From Thalassospira sp. (lineage in GTDB: Bacteria; Pseudomonadota; Alphaproteobacteria; Rhodospirillales; Thalassospiraceae), in contig NZ_PAQR01000008.1 of NCBI RefSeq assembly GCF_002709775.1, positions 82,033 to 146,032 of the forward strand: DNA of 64,000 nucleotides. The letters are read 5' to 3'. The translations under genes and the position numbers were made by a program. Below the pieces are notes generated by a model. It searched no databases, was not told the DNA's origin, and was given only the letters and a program-made list of their open reading frames with translations. Shown piece after piece: positions 26,949-36,653 of this stretch (positions within the stretch are counted from its first letter, which is position 1; each line of letters starts with the position of its first letter).

Positions 26949-27132
26949 ATCTTGCTCCTGTTGTGCCTGCAAACAATGCGCGGCGTTTTTTGGTCCCTAT
27001 TGCCCAACAGTTGCGTGTAATGGGAGCCATGTAAAGGCCTAGGTGGCAATTATCGCCAATTGGCTAAGCCGGTCACGATGGATCAGCTGTCGGACGGCTG
27101 GATCCGGCAAATGTGACAGTTATTGTTACAGT

Positions 27133-27154
27133 CTGTCGTAAATGACCCGTAAAT
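27133..27154 (+). promoter_or_regulatory. Possible distal Pho box
   Basis: CTGTCGT, AAAT, GACCCGT, AAAT follow each other with 11-bp spacing, resembling the PhoB site CTGTCAT plus a 4-bp A/T linker. The second repeat is poor, so this is tentative. An inverted pair GTGACAG/GTTACAG lies just upstream. Confidence 0.35.
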
Positions 27155-27256
27155 GGCGTGTTGAAACGAAAATCCATCCTTTTCAGGTGCGCATGTAAAT
27201 CCGCTAAGTCATTGATCTTACGTGCTCGAAGTCGCGTTTTTTACTGCCCTGATACG

Positions 27257-27285
27257 TTGTCACATAACGTTAACAAAAGCGACAC
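27257..27285 (+). promoter_or_regulatory. Candidate Pho box upstream of pstS
   Basis: Three 7-mers, TTGTCAC, CGTTAAC and GCGACAC, are spaced exactly 11 bp apart with A/T linkers ATAA and AAAA, as in PhoB-binding direct repeats. The array ends about 80 bp before the pstS ATG, where a PhoB site replacing the -35 region would be expected. The second and third repeats are degenerate. Confidence 0.5.
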
Positions 27286-27365
27286 AATACCGTAAGCACC
27301 CAGCGGTAGAGTCCGCCTCGCAGATCGTTGCACCGTTCCGAAGTGGAACTACCATTGGGGAATTT

Positions 27366-28400
27366 ATGATGAAGAAGACTCTTGCTGTTGCGGCGCTGAT
27401 GAGCGTTGCCTTTGCTGGCGCTGCCGAAGCACGCGACCAGATTCGTATCGTTGGTTCGTCCACCGTCTTCCCGTTTGCAACCGCAGTTGCAGAAGAATTC
27501 GGTAAAACCACCTCTTTCAAAACGCCGGTTATCGAATCTACCGGTTCTGGCGGTGGTCTGAAGCTGTTCTGCGCCGGTGTTGGCGAACAGCATCCGGACA
27601 TCACCAACGCTTCGCGTCGCATCAAGAAGTCCGAAGTTGAGAAATGCGCAGAAAACGGCATTTCGGAAGTTACCGAAGTTAAAGTTGGTTACGACGGTAT
27701 CGTTCTGTCGAACTCCAACGCTGCGCCGCAGCTTGACCTGACCAAAGAGCAGATCTTCCTTGCTCTTGCTAAAACCGTTCCGTCCAAAGATGGCCAGTCG
27801 CTCGTAGACAACTTCTACACCACCTGGTCGGAAATCGATCCGAGCCTGCCGGACGTTAAAATCGAAGTTCTCGGCCCGCCGCCGACCTCCGGTACCCGTG
27901 ATGCCTTCACCGAGCTGGTACTCGAAGAAGCTTGCGAAGAGTTCCCGGTTATCGCCGCTCTTGAAGAAACCAACAAAGACCAGTTCAAAGCTGTCTGCGC
28001 TGGCGTTCGTGAAGACGGTGGCTATGTTGAAGCTGGCGAGAACGACAACCTGATCGTTCAGAAACTCGAAGCTAACCACGATGCACTCGGCATCTTCGGC
28101 TTCTCCTTCCTTGACCAGAACGGTGACAAGCTTCAGGGCTCGCTCATCGGTGGCGTTGCTCCGACCTTCGAAGCAATCTCTGCTGGCGACTACCCGGTTT
28201 CCCGTTCGCTGTACTTCTACGTGAAGAACGCGCACGTTGGCACCATCCCGGGCATCAAGGAATATCTTGCTGAATTCACCGCTGAAAAAGCATTTGGTGA
28301 AGAAGGTTACCTTGCTGACCGTGGCCTCATCCCGATGGATGCAGCTGAGCGTGAAGCCGTTCGCAACGCAGCGATGAACCTTTCGCCGCTGAGCATGTAA
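27366..28400 (+). CDS. pstS: Phosphate ABC transporter substrate-binding protein
   Basis: A periplasmic high-affinity phosphate-binding protein, 344 aa. The signal peptide MMKKTLAVAALMSVAFAGAA ends with EA before RDQIRIVGSST. Phosphate-contacting stretches typical of the family are visible: IVGSSTVFPF, STGSGGG, DITNASRRI and GPPPTSGTRDAF. Codon use is noticeably biased to GTT, GCT and GAA compared with neighbours, as in very highly expressed genes. GGGG lies just upstream of the two adjacent ATG codons (27366 and 27369). Candidate Pho boxes lie upstream. A terminator between pstS and pstC should raise PstS output relative to the transporter subunits. Confidence 0.95.
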   Translation: MMKKTLAVAALMSVAFAGAAEARDQIRIVGSSTVFPFATAVAEEFGKTTSFKTPVIESTGSGGGLKLFCAGVGEQHPDITNASRRIKKSEVEKCAENGISEVTEVKVGYDGIVLSNSNAAPQLDLTKEQIFLALAKTVPSKDGQSLVDNFYTTWSEIDPSLPDVKIEVLGPPPTSGTRDAFTELVLEEACEEFPVIAALEETNKDQFKAVCAGVREDGGYVEAGENDNLIVQKLEANHDALGIFGFSFLDQNGDKLQGSLIGGVAPTFEAISAGDYPVSRSLYFYVKNAHVGTIPGIKEYLAEFTAEKAFGEEGYLADRGLIPMDAAEREAVRNAAMNLSPLSM

Positions 28401-28411
28401 CGCGATCTTTC

Positions 28412-28449
28412 AACCGGTGGCAGCCTTGTTCTGCCACCGGTTTCTTTGT
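28412..28449 (+). terminator. Intercistronic terminator between pstS and pstC
   Basis: The perfect 12-bp stem AACCGGTGGCAG / CTGCCACCGGTT with a 7-nt loop is followed by TCTTTGTTTC. It lies 11 bp after the pstS stop and probably allows partial read-through. Confidence 0.85.
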
Positions 28450-28536
28450 TTCTCGACTTGATTTGTTTATTGTTTCTGTCCTATTGGCCTCACGAACTGA
28501 CTTCTGCAGGCTCATCTGGCGAACGGATCTAACATA

Positions 28537-29916
28537 ATGTCCCTGTCTTTCCTGTTGCTCGCGGTTGCCGCACTTTGTGCGCTGTCCTTTTATTTTGGAC
28601 GCCAGCGGGCCGTAGCGCTCTCGGGCGGCCGACACAGCAATCTTCATTCCTTGCCGGTTCACTACGGGGCTTACACAGCAGCATGGTGCGGTCTTCCCGC
28701 ACTCGCACTGCTTTTGATCTGGTACATGTTCCAGGGTTCGGTCATCGAAGCCCTGATCGTGTCCGACTTGCCGCAGGAAATTCTTGATGACTCCGGCCGT
28801 CTGTCGCTTGCGCTGAACTCGATTTCACTGATTGCAGCGGGCAATGGCCAGCACCTGACGGTCGAACCGGAAATTGTTGATGCCGGTCGCCGTCTTGCCA
28901 ACATCCAGACGATTGCCAACGCCGCACTGGTCGTTGTGATGCTGAGCGGCGCGGTCCTTGGCCTGTCGCTTTCCTATCGCAAGATCACAGCCGACATGCG
29001 CGCACGTAACAATATCGAACGCATCGCGCGCTATGTGATGATTGCCTGCTCGGCGATTGCGATCCTCTCCACGGTCGGTATCGTCTTCTCGCTTCTGTTC
29101 GAAGCGCTGCACTTCTTTACCAAGATCAACCCGCTCGAATTCCTGTTTGGTCTGGAATGGAGCCCGCAAACCGCGATCCGCGCCGATCAGGTCGCATCCG
29201 AGGGTGCCTTTGGCGCGATCCCGCTTTTTGTCGGGACACTGCTGATTACCCTGATCGCCATGTGCGTTGCGGTGCCGATCGGTTTGTTCTCAGCCATCTA
29301 TATGGGCGAATATGCCTCTCCGAAATTCCGTGCGATTGCCAAACCGGCACTGGAAATCCTCGCAGGCGTTCCCACGGTTGTTTACGGCTTCTTTGCAGCC
29401 CTCACCGTTGCACCGTTCCTGCGTGATAACGGTGCGATCCTGGGCCTTGATGTCAGTTCCGAAAGTGCGCTGGCAGCGGGTCTGGTCATGGGCATCATGA
29501 TCATTCCGTTTGTCTCATCGCTTTCTGATGACGTCATGTCGCAGGTGCCGAAATCTCTGCGCGATGGCTCGTATGGTCTGGGTGCCACCAAATCGGAAAC
29601 CATCCGCAACGTGATTTTCCCGGCGGCTCTTCCTGGCATCGTCGGGGCGGTGTTGCTCGCGGTGTCGCGTGCGATTGGTGAAACCATGATTGTTGTGATG
29701 GCGGCTGGTCTTGCTGCGAACATGACGGCAAACCCGCTTCAGGCTGTAACAACCGTCACGGTGCAGATTGTCACCCTTCTGGTCGGGGATCAGGAGTTTG
29801 ACAGTGCCAAAACCCTCTCGGCCTTCGCGTTGGGGCTGGTTCTTTTCCTTGTCACCTTGGGCTTGAACGTATTTGCCCTTAAGGTTGTTCAGAAGTATCG
29901 CGAGAAATATGACTGA
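28537..29916 (+). CDS. pstC: Phosphate ABC transporter permease PstC
   Basis: A 459-residue inner-membrane permease. The C-terminal two-thirds is a normal MetI-like permease core with VPIGLFSAIYMGEYAS and AGVPTVVYGFFAALTVAPFL, and the EAA-like loop GSYGLGATKSETIRNVIFP. The N-terminal about 150 residues add two extra hydrophobic segments and a loop, making it longer than E. coli PstC (319 aa); such extended forms are common in marine alphaproteobacteria. It overlaps pstA by 8 bp. Confidence 0.94.
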   Translation: MSLSFLLLAVAALCALSFYFGRQRAVALSGGRHSNLHSLPVHYGAYTAAWCGLPALALLLIWYMFQGSVIEALIVSDLPQEILDDSGRLSLALNSISLIAAGNGQHLTVEPEIVDAGRRLANIQTIANAALVVVMLSGAVLGLSLSYRKITADMRARNNIERIARYVMIACSAIAILSTVGIVFSLLFEALHFFTKINPLEFLFGLEWSPQTAIRADQVASEGAFGAIPLFVGTLLITLIAMCVAVPIGLFSAIYMGEYASPKFRAIAKPALEILAGVPTVVYGFFAALTVAPFLRDNGAILGLDVSSESALAAGLVMGIMIIPFVSSLSDDVMSQVPKSLRDGSYGLGATKSETIRNVIFPAALPGIVGAVLLAVSRAIGETMIVVMAAGLAANMTANPLQAVTTVTVQIVTLLVGDQEFDSAKTLSAFALGLVLFLVTLGLNVFALKVVQKYREKYD

Positions 29917-31258
29917 TATGGCATCTCTTATGGAAGACAGAGCTGCGGCCAAAGTGATCTCTGACAATCTGCGTAAGCCGGTTGACTGGGACAGCCCGAA
30001 AATCGCCCGTAACATCAAAAAACGTTACGCCGCCGAACGCCGCTTTAAAATCTATGGCCTGGTTGCGATCGGTATCGCGCTTCTGGCGCTTTGCATGCTG
30101 GCAACCTCGATCGGCTCGAAAGGCTACAGCGCCTTTTACCAGACCTATGTTCAGCTCGAAGTGCATTTCGATCCGGCGGTGATTGATCCGGATGGCACCG
30201 GTGATCCGGCCGTGATTGGCCGTGCGAACTTTGATGGTCTGATCAAGCAGTCCCTGCGGGATCGCTTCCCGGACGTGACCTCGCGCAGTGACAAGCGTGA
30301 CCTTTATGGCATCGTATCGGGTGGCGCTTCTTATGATCTGCGTGAACGGGTTCTCGAAAATCCGAGCCTGATCGGGCAGACGCGCACCATCTGGCTGATC
30401 TCGGGTGATGATTTCGATATGCTGAACAAAGGCTATATCGATCCGACCGTTGCTGAAGGCGACCGTCGCCTCAATGATCAGGAAGTCAGCTGGTATAACG
30501 ACCTCGTCGAAGCCGGCGCGGTGGAAAAACAGTTCCACACCCGCTTCTTCACCAGCGGTGACTCCCGCGAGCCGGAACTGGCTGGCATCTGGGGGGCTGC
30601 GGTTGGTTCGTTCTATACCCTGCTTGTGACCCTGGCCCTGTCCTTCCCGATTGGTGTTCTGGCCGCGGTTTACCTGGAAGAGTTCGCACCGAAGAACCGC
30701 TTCACCCAGATTGTCGAGGTCAACATCAACAACCTGGCTGCTGTGCCGTCCATCGTCTTTGGTCTGCTTGGTCTTGAGGTGTACCTCAATGTCATGCACT
30801 TGCCGCGTTCGGCCCCGGTTGTCGGTGGTTTGACGCTGGCCCTGATGACGCTGCCGACCATCATCATTGCCTCGCGGGCTGCGATCAAGGCGGTGCCGCC
30901 GTCGATCCGTCAGGCTGCATTGGGTCTTGGGGCATCCCCGGTTCAGACCGTGACCCATCATGTCCTGCCGCTTGCGATGCCGGGCATCCTGACCGGGACG
31001 ATCATTGGCATGGCACAGGCTTTGGGTGAAACCGCACCGCTTCTGATGATCGGTATGGTGGCCTTTATTGTCGATATCCCGGGCGGGGCACTTGACCCGG
31101 CAACGGTTCTGCCGGTCCAGATCTATCTGTGGGCGGACAGCCCGGAACGTGCCTTTGTCGAGAAAACCTCGGCAGCGATTATGGTGTTGCTGGCATTCCT
31201 TGTCCTGATGAATGGACTGGCTGTGTATCTGCGCAAAAAATTTGAACGGAAGTGGTAA
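29909..31258 (+). CDS. pstA: Phosphate ABC transporter permease PstA
   Basis: A 449-residue permease partner of PstC. The N-terminal part has an extra domain of about 180 residues between the first helix ([20 protein letters not shown]) and the permease core, resembling the DUF3333-type extension. The core has [36 protein letters not shown] and the EAA-like loop [21 protein letters not shown] 29909 overlaps the end of pstC; ATG 29918 is an alternative. pstB follows one base after the stop. Confidence 0.93.
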   Translation: MTDMASLMEDRAAAKVISDNLRKPVDWDSPKIARNIKKRYAAERRFKIYGLVAIGIALLALCMLATSIGSKGYSAFYQTYVQLEVHFDPAVIDPDGTGDPAVIGRANFDGLIKQSLRDRFPDVTSRSDKRDLYGIVSGGASYDLRERVLENPSLIGQTRTIWLISGDDFDMLNKGYIDPTVAEGDRRLNDQEVSWYNDLVEAGAVEKQFHTRFFTSGDSREPELAGIWGAAVGSFYTLLVTLALSFPIGVLAAVYLEEFAPKNRFTQIVEVNINNLAAVPSIVFGLLGLEVYLNVMHLPRSAPVVGGLTLALMTLPTIIIASRAAIKAVPPSIRQAALGLGASPVQTVTHHVLPLAMPGILTGTIIGMAQALGETAPLLMIGMVAFIVDIPGGALDPATVLPVQIYLWADSPERAFVEKTSAAIMVLLAFLVLMNGLAVYLRKKFERKW

Positions 31259-31259
31259 A

Positions 31260-32063
31260 ATGGCTGCTGTATCCCAGAGCGCAATGGCGGCAAAGCCGTC
31301 GGTCGAAAATCCGAAAATGACTGCGCGTAACCTTGATCTTTTCTATAGCGACAATCAGGCCCTGTATGAGGTCGACCTGGATATCGCCGAAAAGCAGGTA
31401 ACCGCGCTGATTGGCCCGTCGGGCTGTGGTAAATCCACCTTCCTGCGCTGCCTTAACCGCATGAATGACACCATTGACGGTGTCACCATCAAAGGCGAAG
31501 TCACCCTTGATGGCCGCGACATCTATGACAAGCGCATCGACGTGGTTCAGCTGCGCGCACGCATCGGCATGGTGTTCCAGAAACCGAACCCGTTCCCGAA
31601 ATCGATCTATGACAACGTGGCCTATGGCCCGCGTATTCATGGTCTGGTCAATTCCCGTGACGAGCTTGACGAAATCGTCATGACCTCGCTTGAGCGTGCC
31701 GGTCTTCTCAAAGAAGTCAAAGATCGCCTGCAGTCGCCGGCAACCGGTCTTTCCGGTGGTCAGCAGCAGCGCCTTTGCATCGCACGTGCGGTCGCCGTTA
31801 GCCCGGAAGTCATCCTGATGGATGAGCCGTGCTCGGCCCTTGATCCGATCGCGACTGCGAAGGTCGAGGAACTGATCGACGAGCTGCGCTCAAACTACAC
31901 GATCGTGATTGTGACCCACTCCATGCAGCAGGCTGCCCGTGTGTCACAGCGCACCGCGTTCTTCCATCTCGGCAAGCTGGTCGAAGTCGGCGAAACCGAT
32001 CAAATCTTTACCAACCCGAAGGACGAACGCACCAAGGGTTACATTACCGGCCGCTTCGGTTAA
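31260..32063 (+). CDS. pstB: Phosphate ABC transporter ATP-binding protein
   Basis: A 267-residue cytoplasmic ATPase of the PstSCAB importer. Walker A is GPSGCGKST, the signature is LSGGQQQR, and Walker B is [13 protein letters not shown]. The switch His lies in [15 protein letters not shown]. The PstB-typical [10 protein letters not shown] segment after Walker A is present. The start is one base after the pstA stop, which implies translational coupling. Confidence 0.96.
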   Translation: MAAVSQSAMAAKPSVENPKMTARNLDLFYSDNQALYEVDLDIAEKQVTALIGPSGCGKSTFLRCLNRMNDTIDGVTIKGEVTLDGRDIYDKRIDVVQLRARIGMVFQKPNPFPKSIYDNVAYGPRIHGLVNSRDELDEIVMTSLERAGLLKEVKDRLQSPATGLSGGQQQRLCIARAVAVSPEVILMDEPCSALDPIATAKVEELIDELRSNYTIVIVTHSMQQAARVSQRTAFFHLGKLVEVGETDQIFTNPKDERTKGYITGRFG

Positions 32064-32084
32064 GTGAGCCAGGAGTACGCATAA

Positions 32085-32807
32085 ATGGCTGAAGAACATA
32101 CCCATATCGTAAGTTCGTTCGACGAGGAACTGACCCGTCTGAACAACATCATCTCGCAAATGGGCGGGCTTGCCGAAAGCCAGCTTATTTCCTCGATCCG
32201 CTCCATCGTCAAACGCGATTCCGAGCTGGCCGAAAAAGTCATCCTGTCCGATCAGCGCATCGACGTTCTCGAACAGGAAGTCCAGGACTTTGCCGTCCGT
32301 CTGCTGGCGCTCCGTCAACCGATGGCAGATGACCTGCGTCAGGTCGTAACGGCCCTTAAGCTGTCAAACGATCTTGAACGCATCGGTGATCTTGCGAAAA
32401 ACATCGCCAAACGCGCACAGGTGCTCAACCAGATCCCGCCGATCCGCCCGGTCCAGGCGATCCCGAACATGGCCAAGCTGGCCCAGGAAATCATCAAGGA
32501 TGTCCTGGACGCCTATATCGAAAGCGACGCCGACAAGGCCCACCGTGTCTGGGAACGCGATCAGGAAGTCGATGACATGTACAATTCGCTGTTCCGCGAA
32601 TTGCTGACCTACATGATGGAAGATCCGCGCAACATCACCGCGTCGACCCATTTGCTGTTCATTGCCAAGAACATCGAACGTATCGGTGACCACGCCACCA
32701 ACATCGCCGAAACGATCTATTACCGGATCAAGGGCGAAGACCTGCCGGGCATTGAACGGCCAAAAAACGACGCAGCGAACTTCGCTGTTGTCGAACCAAA
32801 TGAGTGA
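32085..32807 (+). CDS. phoU: Phosphate signalling protein PhoU
   Basis: A 240-residue helical protein with two PhoU repeats: DLRQVVTALKLSNDLERIGD in the first and THLLFIAKNIERIGDHATNI in the second, each holding the E/D-x3-D metal-binding pattern. PhoU links Pst transporter state to PhoR and represses the Pho response when phosphate is plentiful. AGGAG lies upstream of the ATG. It lies between pstB and phoB in the same operon. Confidence 0.95.
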   Translation: MAEEHTHIVSSFDEELTRLNNIISQMGGLAESQLISSIRSIVKRDSELAEKVILSDQRIDVLEQEVQDFAVRLLALRQPMADDLRQVVTALKLSNDLERIGDLAKNIAKRAQVLNQIPPIRPVQAIPNMAKLAQEIIKDVLDAYIESDADKAHRVWERDQEVDDMYNSLFRELLTYMMEDPRNITASTHLLFIAKNIERIGDHATNIAETIYYRIKGEDLPGIERPKNDAANFAVVEPNE

Positions 32808-32824
32808 CACTGGAGCATAGGAAG

Positions 32825-33523
32825 ATGGACCCAACGGTTCTTATCGTCGAGGACGAGGCTGCAATCGTAACCATGTTGCGCTACAACCTCGAACGAGAGG
32901 GGATGCAGGTTGTCGAAGCCGGAGACGGTGACGAAGCGTTGAAAATCATGGCTGAAACCCATGTCGATCTTGTCTTGCTCGACTGGATGCTGCCGGTGAT
33001 GTCGGGCATCGAAGTCTGCCGTCAGATCCGTCGCAAGCCTGAAAGCCGCGATTTGCCGGTGATCATGGTCACTGCACGCGGCGAAGAAGGCGACCGTATC
33101 CGTGGTCTTGATACCGGTGCTGATGACTATGTCACCAAGCCGTTTGCCATTGGCGAGCTGCTGGCGCGTATCCGTGCGCTTCTCCGCCGATCCGGTCCGG
33201 CGCAACCACAAGGGCAGTTGATCTATTCCGATATCGAAATGGATCTCGCCGCTCACCGTGTCAGCCGCAATGGCAAGGCCATCCATCTTGGCCCGACGGA
33301 ATTCCGTCTGCTGCGCTATTTCCTTGAGCATCCGGGGCGTGTTTTCTCGCGCGAACAGTTGCTTAACGCAGTCTGGGGCCCGAACATCTATGTCGAAACC
33401 CGCACCGTTGACGTCCATATCCGTCGCCTGCGCAAGGCACTCAATGACGTCAAAGGGACCCGCGATATCATCCGCACTGTCCGTGCGGCAGGTTATGCGC
33501 TCGACTCAGAAACCGCTGCCTAA
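32825..33523 (+). CDS. phoB: Phosphate regulon response regulator PhoB
   Basis: A 232-residue OmpR/PhoB-type regulator. Receiver residues E9/D10, phosphoacceptor Asp53 (LLDWMLP), the conserved Thr in VTARGEEGD and the Lys in VTKPF are all present. The C-terminal winged helix has LGPTEFRLLRYFLEHPGRVF and TVDVHIRRLRKAL. ATG 32825 is used because it gives the standard N-terminus MDPTVLIVEDE, with AGGAAG directly upstream. The frame is open from 32804. The partner kinase PhoR is not in the window. Confidence 0.95.
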   Translation: MDPTVLIVEDEAAIVTMLRYNLEREGMQVVEAGDGDEALKIMAETHVDLVLLDWMLPVMSGIEVCRQIRRKPESRDLPVIMVTARGEEGDRIRGLDTGADDYVTKPFAIGELLARIRALLRRSGPAQPQGQLIYSDIEMDLAAHRVSRNGKAIHLGPTEFRLLRYFLEHPGRVFSREQLLNAVWGPNIYVETRTVDVHIRRLRKALNDVKGTRDIIRTVRAAGYALDSETAA

Positions 33524-33553
33524 GCCGGTTTCGATAGACAATCTCATGAAAAA

Positions 33554-33590
33554 CCCCCGCGGCAGCGTGCCTCGGGGGTTTTTTGTTTTA
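33554..33590. terminator. Terminator after phoB
   Basis: The stem ACCCCCG / CGGGGGT with an inner GGC/GCC helix is followed by TTTTTTGTTTT. The minus strand also reads into a T-run, so it can also end the convergent antiporter gene. Confidence 0.9.
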
Positions 33591-33604
33591 AGGCCGTAAC
33601 GGCT

Positions 33605-35353
33605 TTAGGATTTTTTCTCTGCCGGCTTATCCGAATTCTCTGAAGGCCCCTGTTTGCGCTGCATACGCGGCGCCAGCTCGTTCATCAGAAGCATATCCGC
33701 CCGGCGGAATTTGGCGATTTCGGCATCGATATCTTCCTGCGGCACATCACAGGCTGCCAGAACGTGATCAGACAACCGCAGCCCGGTTTCAAGCACTTCC
33801 GGGATGGCGGCATCCGCGCCATGGCGGGATAGCGGCCCGATATGGGTGATGTCCTGCGCACGGGCAAAGATCTTCAGATGCGGATAATGTTGCCTTAAAA
33901 GCGCAACCGTCTTCTCGGTCGCATGCGGGTTCCCCATGGCGACAACCGCAATTCTTGCTTCATCGGTGTGCGCGGCCCGGAAAGTTTCCGGTCGTGACCC
34001 GTCTGCAAAGTAAACCGGCAGGCCTTCTGCGCGACCGCGCGAGACTTGCTGCGCGTCACTATCAAGCACCAGAAACGGAATATTCCGGGTCTTGAGCAAC
34101 CTTGCCAGAACCCTGCCAACGCGGCCGCTGCCGATCACCAGAACATGCTGGTGGATGCCCTCGGATTCCTCGGCAATCTTGCCAAGCTGATCTTCTTCCT
34201 TGGGATGAAGCTTTTCTTCAATTTTGTGACCAAGACTGATCAGGGTCGGGGTCAGCGCCATCGAAATCGCCACCACCGGGATCAGCATCGCTGCAACATC
34301 AAGCGGCACGGCACCGTTCTGTGCGGCCAGGGCAAACATCACAAAGGCAAATTCACCGCCAGCGGCCAGGCTCATGCCGACCCGGATGGCAAGACCGGTC
34401 TCAAACCGCATGGCGCGCGCCAGCCCGAACAGAACCGCTGTCTTGATCGCCAGCAACAAGACCAGCCACATGACGATGCTGCCGAACTCGTTATAAACAA
34501 CGTCCGCATCGACCGACATGCCCACCGACATAAAGAACAGCGACAGGAAAACACCGCGGAACGGGGAAATGTCGGCTTCGATCTGATGGCGGAATTCGGT
34601 TTCGGCCAGCATCACACCGGCAATGAAGGCCCCCAGTGCCATCGAAAGCCCGGAAACCTCGGTAAGGGTGCTCGCGGCCAGCACCACGAACAATGTGCCA
34701 ATGGCAAACAGTTCCGGGTTTTTAAGCGACGCGATATAGCGAAACAGCCGCGGCAGCACATAGCGCCCGACAAGCAATAACAACGCGACCGATCCAAAAC
34801 CAAGCAGGATGCTCATCCACGGGCTGGTTTCGGTTCCGGCGTCACCCGCCGCCTGCACCATAATCAGGAACGGGCCAACCGCCACGTCCTGCAACAACAG
34901 GATGGCAAGGGCCGCACGGCCAAACCGGGTATTAAGCTGCCGGTCATCGGAAAGCTGTTTCAGGATAATCGCGGTCGATGAAAGCGCAAGCGCACCGGCA
35001 ATGACAAGGGCCGTCGGCAGGGCAAATTCCATCGCCACCAGAAGCCCCAAAAGGGCCGCCATCGACACCAGAATTTGTAAAAGTCCCAAACCGGCAAACC
35101 GCCCGCCAATAACCCGCAGACGATCACGCGAAAGCTCCAACCCGATCATGAACAGCAGGAAAACAACGCCAAGCTCGGCCACGGTCGAGATGTCTTCACG
35201 CTCGGCAATCAGGCCAAAGCCGAAAGGACCGATAAAGAACCCGCCAATCAGAAAGCCGATGATCGAATTTGCACGCAGCTTGTGCGCAATCGGCACCGCA
35301 ATGATTGCGGCAGTCAGAATAAGAAACAGCTCGAACAGAACGCTGTGATGCAT
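33605..35353 (-). CDS. CPA2-family cation:proton antiporter with TrkA-N domain (KefB/KefC-like)
   Basis: A 582-residue membrane antiporter. The first about 385 residues hold a Na+/H+ exchanger-type bundle with many helices, including IGFLIGGFFIGPFGFGL, GVVFLLFMIGLELS and LALSSTAIILKQLSD, the last typical of KefB/KefC and YbaL. A Rossmann TrkA-N domain follows (HVLVIGSGRVGRVLARLL). The C-terminus is charged and probably flexible. Potassium efflux is the usual role of this group, but the ion cannot be fixed from sequence. No kefF/kefG-like ancillary gene is adjacent. Confidence 0.9.
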   Translation of the reverse strand: MHHSVLFELFLILTAAIIAVPIAHKLRANSIIGFLIGGFFIGPFGFGLIAEREDISTVAELGVVFLLFMIGLELSRDRLRVIGGRFAGLGLLQILVSMAALLGLLVAMEFALPTALVIAGALALSSTAIILKQLSDDRQLNTRFGRAALAILLLQDVAVGPFLIMVQAAGDAGTETSPWMSILLGFGSVALLLLVGRYVLPRLFRYIASLKNPELFAIGTLFVVLAASTLTEVSGLSMALGAFIAGVMLAETEFRHQIEADISPFRGVFLSLFFMSVGMSVDADVVYNEFGSIVMWLVLLLAIKTAVLFGLARAMRFETGLAIRVGMSLAAGGEFAFVMFALAAQNGAVPLDVAAMLIPVVAISMALTPTLISLGHKIEEKLHPKEEDQLGKIAEESEGIHQHVLVIGSGRVGRVLARLLKTRNIPFLVLDSDAQQVSRGRAEGLPVYFADGSRPETFRAAHTDEARIAVVAMGNPHATEKTVALLRQHYPHLKIFARAQDITHIGPLSRHGADAAIPEVLETGLRLSDHVLAACDVPQEDIDAEIAKFRRADMLLMNELAPRMQRKQGPSENSDKPAEKKS

Positions 35354-35606
35354 GGCGAAAATCGATCCGGAAGGCGGTAAATGTCTGAAAATAACGAGAT
35401 TACAAGGATAACGAAAATAACCCTGCCAGTCGTGGGTAAATTTGACGCATTTGCAAAATTCACAGCTCTGTCTTCACGCGTCATTCTGCCGTGCTTCGTC
35501 GTATGGCACGCGATGGGTGCGCAGAATGTCACATCCTGATGGCTTGCCATTCGCGCTGCCAAATGCCATCTTCCGCGGGCCTGACAAAAGGCCGGTTTAA
35601 TCGCTT

Positions 35607-36587
35607 TTGAAACGAGCAGATATTTTGGAACAGCTTATCCCCTATATTCAGATCATCGCAGGTCTTGTTCTCCTGACGGCAGGTGGTGAATTCATTGTAA
35701 GGGGGGCTGTTGGTCTTGCACTTCTGCTTGGCGTTTCCAAGGTCATCGTCGGTCTGACGATTGTCGCGGCTGGTACGTCCGCCCCGGAATTTGTCGTCTC
35801 GCTGAACGCATCGCTCAAAGGCACGGCCGACATTGCCATGGGCAACGTGGTTGGCTCCAACATTGCCAATATCCTGTTGATCCTCGGTGCAGTCGCGCTT
35901 CTGAAACCGGTCGCTGCATCGCGCGTGACCGTGGTGCGTGATGGCGGCACCATGTTGCTGGGCACTTTACTGTTTATCGGTTTTTGCATGTTCGGTGTGA
36001 TCGAACGCTGGTCCGGGGCGATCATGCTCTGTGTCTTGGCGGCGATCTGGTACTTTACCTATAAGCATGACAAGAACTCGCCAAGTGACGCCAGCCACCT
36101 TCACGAAGAAGAAGTCGATGAAGTCGGTGAAAAGCCCAAAGGCTGGACCAAGCCGATCATCGCAACCGTGATCGGGATTGTCGCCCTGATGTTTGGCGCG
36201 GAATGGCTGGTCGAAGGCGGCGTCTCGGTCGCCCGTCAGTTCGGCGTCTCCGAAGCCGTCATCGGCCTGACCCTTGTGGCGTTTGGCACGTCGCTTCCGG
36301 AGCTGGCCGCATCGGTTGTTGCCGCCTTCCGTGGCCATTCCGACGTTGCACTTGGTAACGTGTTTGGTTCGAACCTTCTGAACCTGCTTGTGATCATTGG
36401 CGGTGTTTCGCTGATCGCACCGATCCCGGTCCCCGATCAGATCATGAATTCCGATATCTGGATCATGCTGGCGGTGACGGTTGGTTTGCTGGGCGTTGCC
36501 TATGCCCTGCGCAAGATTTCGCGCATCACCGGCGTGGCATTCGTGATTGCCTATCTGGTCTATGTCTTCCAACTTGTCGTAGCATAG
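35607..36587 (+). CDS. Calcium/sodium antiporter family protein (CaCA, YrbG-like)
   Basis: A 326-residue membrane protein with two inverted repeats, each carrying the CaCA alpha motif. The first is GGEFIVRGAVGLALLLGVSK with AAGTSAPEFVVSL and GNVVGSNIANILLILG. The second has GAEWLVEGGVSVARQFGV with AFGTSLPELAASV and GNVFGSNLLNLLVIIG. The central acidic/His-rich loop (SHLHEEEVDEVGE) probably faces the cytoplasm. No ATG gives a full-length product; TTG 35607 or TTG 35625 must be used, so the exact start is uncertain. Confidence 0.9.
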   Translation: MKRADILEQLIPYIQIIAGLVLLTAGGEFIVRGAVGLALLLGVSKVIVGLTIVAAGTSAPEFVVSLNASLKGTADIAMGNVVGSNIANILLILGAVALLKPVAASRVTVVRDGGTMLLGTLLFIGFCMFGVIERWSGAIMLCVLAAIWYFTYKHDKNSPSDASHLHEEEVDEVGEKPKGWTKPIIATVIGIVALMFGAEWLVEGGVSVARQFGVSEAVIGLTLVAFGTSLPELAASVVAAFRGHSDVALGNVFGSNLLNLLVIIGGVSLIAPIPVPDQIMNSDIWIMLAVTVGLLGVAYALRKISRITGVAFVIAYLVYVFQLVVA

Positions 36588-36653
36588 ACAGTTCAATCAG
36601 TCCCCGACCGGTAATGAATAGGTCGGGACGCTTTGATAAGGATCGCGGCAGCA

